Of a stretch of 11,304 bases of DNA, positions 8,676-11,304 are shown piece by piece. Source of the stretch: Podila epigama (lineage: Eukaryota; Mortierellomycota; Mortierellomycetes; Mortierellales; Mortierellaceae). Within the stretch, counting starts at the first letter, position 1, and each line of letters starts with the position of its first letter. Made by a program: the position numbers and the translations under genes. Location of the stretch: NCBI GenBank assembly GCA_015679605.1, contig JAAAVE010000520.1, forward strand, positions 6,304-17,607, read 5' to 3'. The notes under the pieces are model-generated. The model made no database searches. It was not told where the DNA came from and was given only the letters and a program-made list of their open reading frames with translations.

Positions 8676-9401
8676 CTAGAAAGTGAGTAAGATGACCACG
8701 GCAACTGAGATAGCGGTGATGATGATAGACATGTAAGATACACGTGAGGCGACACTAGTATTGTCGTTAGGTTCGCCGATGGGGTCGCTTTGGGTGTTGG
8801 GATGCGTGGGATGCGTGGGATGCGTGAGAGGAGGAGAAGCAGTAGAGCTTGAGCCATCATCATGATCCTTGCTGTACGAGTAGTCCCCCTGGATGACAAT
8901 GTCACATCCGTAGGTGGATTTGCTTGTGTCACAATACTTGTCTTCATTGCAGCAACGGATACAGAAAGTGTTACGGTGAGGCTCGATAAGGTTGACATAT
9001 GAGCTGTAACCGGCGCAGGAAGAGTGCCGTGGGGCTTTGGCGTCATATTGACCACCTTGGTCATGTTTACCAAGGTTATACTTTGAACGGTCGATACGGC
9101 CAGTGACCTGGACATAATCGTCACCATGGGTGTAGAAATGAGCTGAACGGATGAAGCCTTTTGGGAAATGAAGCGTTCTTGTGTCATTGATGTTACCCTT
9201 GTTAGTTGTACAAAAGGCGATGGCACCGTGTTCGTTCTCGGCAATGTCCTTGCCCGGCCTTGGAGGCAACATCATGCACCAGTCAGATTGAGACGAGATA
9301 TGAACGATCTGGCCAGTTGATGTTGATGTTGCTGTGGTCAAGGTCGTGATGAAGACGACTGCAAGGCAAGCAAAAGTGAGGGTAACCATGTTGACGAGCA
9401 T
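8676..9401 (-). CDS. Secreted Cys-rich fungal surface protein, probably GPI-anchored
   Basis: Single exon. The start chosen at 9401 gives 241 residues beginning MLVNMVTLTFACLAVVF, a clear signal peptide with cleavage likely near residues 24-26. An upstream in-frame ATG at 9473 would add a charged, Gln/His-rich 24 residues ahead of the hydrophobic core. A TATATAAA box at 9494-9501 lies only about 20 nt before that ATG, which favours the inner start. The mature part has eight cysteines in motifs DWCMMLPP, IAFCT, SSCAGY, FCIRCC, KYCD and YGCD, with GDDYVQVTGRIDRSKY between them. A Ser/Thr/Pro linker with three THP repeats follows, then a C-terminal hydrophobic tail (about 222-241) without a basic end, typical of GPI attachment signals. 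I recognise the pattern as that of unnamed secreted proteins of Mortierella-like fungi and some basidiomycetes. The role is unknown; cell-wall or surface location is inferred. Confidence 0.8.
   Translation of the reverse strand: MLVNMVTLTFACLAVVFITTLTTATSTSTGQIVHISSQSDWCMMLPPRPGKDIAENEHGAIAFCTTNKGNINDTRTLHFPKGFIRSAHFYTHGDDYVQVTGRIDRSKYNLGKHDQGGQYDAKAPRHSSCAGYSSYVNLIEPHRNTFCIRCCNEDKYCDTSKSTYGCDIVIQGDYSYSKDHDDGSSSTASPPLTHPTHPTHPNTQSDPIGEPNDNTSVASRVSYMSIIITAISVAVVILLTF
8799..8825 (-). repeat. Three tandem 9-nt units encoding THP repeats
   Basis: GGGATGCGT occurs three times in succession on the plus strand. On the minus strand it encodes THPTHPTHP in the linker before the membrane anchor of the secreted protein. 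The units are identical at the DNA level, so the repeat is recent or still slipping. Confidence 0.85.
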
Positions 9402-9493
9402 CTTTTGTTTTGATGGTGTTATTGTTTGCAGTTGATGTTGATGTTGGAGATGTTGTGATTTTCGTTTTTGCATTTTGATGTGAAGTTGTGAGG

Positions 9494-9501
9494 TTTATAT
9501 A
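9494..9501 (-). promoter_or_regulatory. TATA box of the secreted-protein gene
   Basis: TATATAAA on the minus strand, about 93 nt upstream of the start at 9401. Position and sequence suit a TATA-driven, regulated promoter. The distance to the other candidate ATG (9473) is too short for a normal leader. Confidence 0.6.
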
Positions 9502-9564
9502 CTCGATGGTGTACGAAATGGCGAACTGTTAAGGATTCATCCAACGGTCTTCTGTCACTCATTT

Positions 9565-9579
9565 CGTCATGTCATGACG
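9565..9579. promoter_or_regulatory. Perfect 15-bp palindromic site upstream of the secreted-protein gene
   Basis: CGTCATG-T-CATGACG is a perfect 7-bp inverted repeat around one base, about 65 bp upstream of the TATA box. Each arm carries a TGACG-type half-site like those bound by bZIP dimers. It is a good candidate operator, but the factor is unknown. Confidence 0.45.
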
Positions 9580-9741
9580 GATGGTTCTTTTGTAAGGACA
9601 TCTCCAGATAGGATACGGATGACCCAATGAGCAGTGAAAAGACGCTAGAAGAAACAAGCTCGAGAACCGATCAAGAGAGCGGCTTGATGTCATAGATACC
9701 AGACTAGCATTGTTTCTCTTACCATTCCGCACTGCATGACG

Positions 9742-9835
9742 AACGCGTCCTCAATCTGTGAATTGCTTTTCAGTAGTTTTATCATGAAAACGCGTCCTCT
9801 ATCCGACAACACTACTTCAGTAGTGTGTCAAGAAC
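9742..9835. repeat. Diverged 47-bp tandem duplication carrying ACGCGT boxes
   Basis: AACGCGTCCTC at 9742-9752 recurs at 9789-9799, and TTCAGTAGT at 9769-9777 recurs at 9816-9824. Both are offset by exactly 47 bases, with partial identity between them (26 of the 36 positions over the aligned span). This marks an old tandem copy. Each copy holds one ACGCGT (9743-9748 and 9790-9795), the Mlu cell-cycle box bound by MBF in fungi. The second copy also gained a palindrome, CACTACTTCAGTAGTG (9810-9825). Confidence 0.7.
9810..9825. repeat. Perfect inverted repeat, 7-bp arms
   Basis: CACTACT-TC-AGTAGTG, arms 9810-9816 and 9819-9825. It lies inside the second copy of the 47-bp duplication. The right arm belongs to the duplicated segment; the left arm is not present in the first copy, so the palindrome arose after duplication or was lost from copy one. 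Confidence 0.7.
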
Positions 9836-10119
9836 AAGGGCTGTAGAGGAAAAACTGTAGAAGTGAGCAATCGAGAGCAACCGGAGATTCATCTTGCGAT
9901 AGGCGATAAAACAATGACGAATCCACCATTCGACGACATTGAAGAGAAACAACATAAAACAACAACTAACATAACACAAGACAGCAATGTTTGAAAAGCA
10001 AAGAAAACCATCTGAACAACATTCATCCAGACAAAACATGTGTAAAAAAGGGGTGGAGTGAGCGAATGAGTGAGTGAGATGTTTCTTCCAAGCGAACAAA
10101 CAGCCAGTGCAAAGAGGGC

Positions 10120-10140
10120 AAAAAAAAAAAAAAAAAAAAA
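10120..10140 (+). repeat. Run of 21 A
   Basis: An uninterrupted poly(dA) tract about 145 bp upstream of the C2 gene start codon. Such tracts commonly keep fungal promoters nucleosome-poor. No target-site duplication flanks it, so it is not supported as the tail of a retrocopy. Confidence 0.6.
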
Positions 10141-10285
10141 GCATGGCTGTGCTCTTATGAAGGAAAAACTGGATGCTCACACAGCATTGAAAAAGAAAAG
10201 TCTATTTTTTTATTTTTGAAATCAAATTCCATCTTTCACATCATCACTCTCTCCTCATTCACAAATTTGTATATACGCCCTCGAG

Positions 10286-11153
10286 ATGACCGCACAAAAA
10301 CTAGGCACCTTGGTTGCCATCCCCATCAAGGGTCGCAAACTCTCCAACCGTTCAGGCGGTAAGCAGTCGCCTTATGTCCAACTGAAGCTTGGTGAGCAAA
10401 AGAAGCGCACAAGGGCGTCTCTCATCGCTTCGGTCGAACCCGAGTGGGACCAGGAGGTATTTTCTTTCTTTCTCCTTCTTATTGTTGTCGTTGAACAAGA
10501 ACTAGAAAAGCGCACAAGGTCTTACTTTAATTCCTTATTGCGGGATATAGATTCGACTTGACGTGTTCCATGGTCAATTGGCCATGAATGTTGCCGTGCA
10601 CGATGATGGCAAGAAGGATGAGCTGATTGGTGAAGGTGTGCTCCTTCTTAATGAGGCCATCGACAAGGGTGAACTCGATGGTACGTGTTCGATCAATGGA
10701 TGACAGTTTTTCTCATTTGTACTTGGAACAGACACATGCATTGGGAAACATGGTTCAGTTCAAGCAAGCGGACCTGAATCGATAAAAACCATCGCAAGGC
10801 AAAAACCCTACCCATTGTCAAGGCAACAAAAAAAAACAACATCAGAGAGTCAATCGACAGGACAAGCACGCCACACGCACAGGGAGGTGTGGCGTGCCAA
10901 CCATGCAGAACTTTTTTTACATAGCCCGCATGTTTTCAAGAAAGAGACAGGACCATATACGATCATGGTCATCCATCCATTGATGGACCCCTCAAGTCGT
11001 TTGTCGCGCTGCGTCGTTGCAGGAACATCTTAAATCAACACTCATGGTCAATTTTGCCCTTTCTCTTTTTCTATGGATATAGTGTGGTTTCCAATCAAGT
11101 ACAACGGAACAGCGGCCGGAGACATTTACTTTGAGTTGACTTTTTATGCAGCG
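10286..11153 (+). CDS. C2-domain protein (ingression/Fic1-Inn1-like), 3' end unresolved
   Basis: Supported exons are 10286-10456, 10551-10680 and 11083-11153, giving the first 124 residues. These form one C2 domain: LGTLVAIPIKGRKLSNRSGGKQSPYVQLKLGEQKKRT (split by GTR-type loops), EPEWDQE, IRLDVFHGQLAMNVAVHDDGKKDELIGEG, and the closing strand AGDIYFELTFYAA. C2 domains bind membranes or partner proteins. A single N-terminal C2 with a Pro-rich tail is the plan of fungal cytokinesis proteins Inn1/Fic1, but the tail is not seen, so that is a guess. The DPY motif of calcium-binding C2 domains reads SPY, losing one ligand, which suggests calcium-independent binding. After 11153 comes GTAGGG, a likely donor. 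The AG at 11212-11213 would then add 14 residues (FCCHLAHLLF...) before TAA, while another frame stays open to the window end with Pro/Ser-rich residues. The true 3' structure is undecided. Confidence 0.75.
10681..11082 (+). other. Intron 2 of the C2 gene (402 nt) with a strong hairpin
   Basis: Donor GTACGT, acceptor GGATATAG. The two flanking exons join to give a continuous C2 strand (ELD-VWFPIKYNG), which argues against an extra coding exon inside. The intron contains a perfect 11-bp stem at 10866-10876 / 10887-10897. It also has an 11-base inverted match between its ends, ATCAATGGATG at 10692-10702 and its complement at 10974-10984. Confidence 0.7.
10866..10897 (+). repeat. Intronic hairpin, perfect 11-bp GC-rich stem
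   Basis: GCACGCCACAC (10866-10876) pairs fully with GTGTGGCGTGC (10887-10897) around a 10-base loop. It sits in the middle of intron 2 of the C2 gene, in otherwise AT/CA-rich sequence. It may shorten the effective intron or form a stable RNA element. No known RNA family is recognised. Confidence 0.75.
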
Positions 11154-11304
11154 GTAGGGATCCATATATGTGAAGGTCGCTGACGACCTGGCATCTTGAT
11201 TTGTTCTTGGCAGTTTTGCTGCCACCTTGCACATCTTCTGTTCAACCTACTCAACTAATCACGTTGAACGATAAACCTTTGTCTTCATCTGTTTGTCCAA
11301 AAAA

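Larger units (their letters stand above)
9474..10285. other. Divergent intergenic region between the secreted-protein gene and the C2 gene
   Basis: About 810 nt without a supported gene. The left end is the promoter of the secreted-protein gene (TATA, palindrome). The middle has a diverged 47-bp tandem duplication with ACGCGT boxes (9742-9835), and the right part is the C2 gene promoter with a 21-A run (10120-10140). A minus-strand frame between 9812 and 10180 is rich in Phe/Cys/Leu from this biased sequence and has no recognisable domain. Confidence 0.6.

Noticed and set aside
9830-10140. Possible retrocopy ending in the 21-A run
   Set aside because: No flanking target-site duplication was found by eye and the sequence before the run resembles no gene in the window.
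9812-10180. Minus-strand open frame of 122 codons, rich in Phe, Cys and Leu
   Set aside because: It reads through the 21-A run and biased sequence, has no recognisable domain or signal pattern, and its content reflects base composition.
10815-11033. Plus-strand open frame inside intron 2 of the C2 gene
   Set aside because: It runs through the hairpin and simple sequence, has no domain, and the flanking exons join to a continuous C2 strand without it.
1-11304. tRNA, rRNA, CRISPR array, transposase or biosynthetic cluster
   Set aside because: No tRNA-like fold, regularly spaced repeats, transposase motifs or terminal inverted repeats with target duplications were seen on either strand. The neighbours are unrelated housekeeping and surface genes.

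Overview
The window looks like a gene-dense stretch of a fungal nuclear genome. All functional genes carry GT-AG introns, mostly 60-140 nt but some of 400-670 nt, with GTAAGT/GTATGT-type donors. The proteins are fungal in type: a Dos2/BSD-domain protein, an Atp7-like ATP synthase subunit d of exactly the yeast length, a Snc-like synaptobrevin and a small C2 protein. The F-box/LRR relic and the secreted Cys-rich protein recall early-diverging fungi such as Mortierellaceae. That placement comes from family resemblance alone and is of moderate confidence.

Layout, left to right. (1) 131-2345 (+): a four-exon BSD-domain gene. (2) 4488-2510 (-): a degenerate F-box/leucine-rich-repeat gene convergent with the first. 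It is readable over about 2 kb but broken by three frame changes and one in-frame stop, so it is called a pseudogene. (3) 4489-5494: intergenic, with a 13-nt tandem repeat and the pyrimidine-rich promoter of the next gene. (4) 5495-6943 (+): three-exon mitochondrial ATP synthase subunit d, with a 674-nt first intron. (5) 7196-8437 (+): five-exon R-SNARE of the Snc/VAMP type, whose ATG is split AT|G by the first intron. (6) 9401-8676 (-): single-exon secreted protein with eight mature cysteines and a GPI-type C-terminus, convergent with the SNARE gene. (7) 9474-10285: divergent intergenic region with a diverged 47-bp tandem duplication, two ACGCGT boxes and two strong palindromes. (8) 10286 to beyond about 11153 (+): the start of a C2-domain gene whose 3' end is unclear or outside the window.

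The genes do not form a pathway. They look like ordinary neighbours: respiration, exocytosis, cell surface, membrane/cytokinesis and a BSD protein. I see no CRISPR, defence, transposon or biosynthetic system. The most unusual points are the start codon interrupted by an intron in the SNARE gene, the decoy acceptor in the BSD gene, the broken F-box gene, and the palindromic and duplicated elements in the 9.5-9.9 kb intergenic region.
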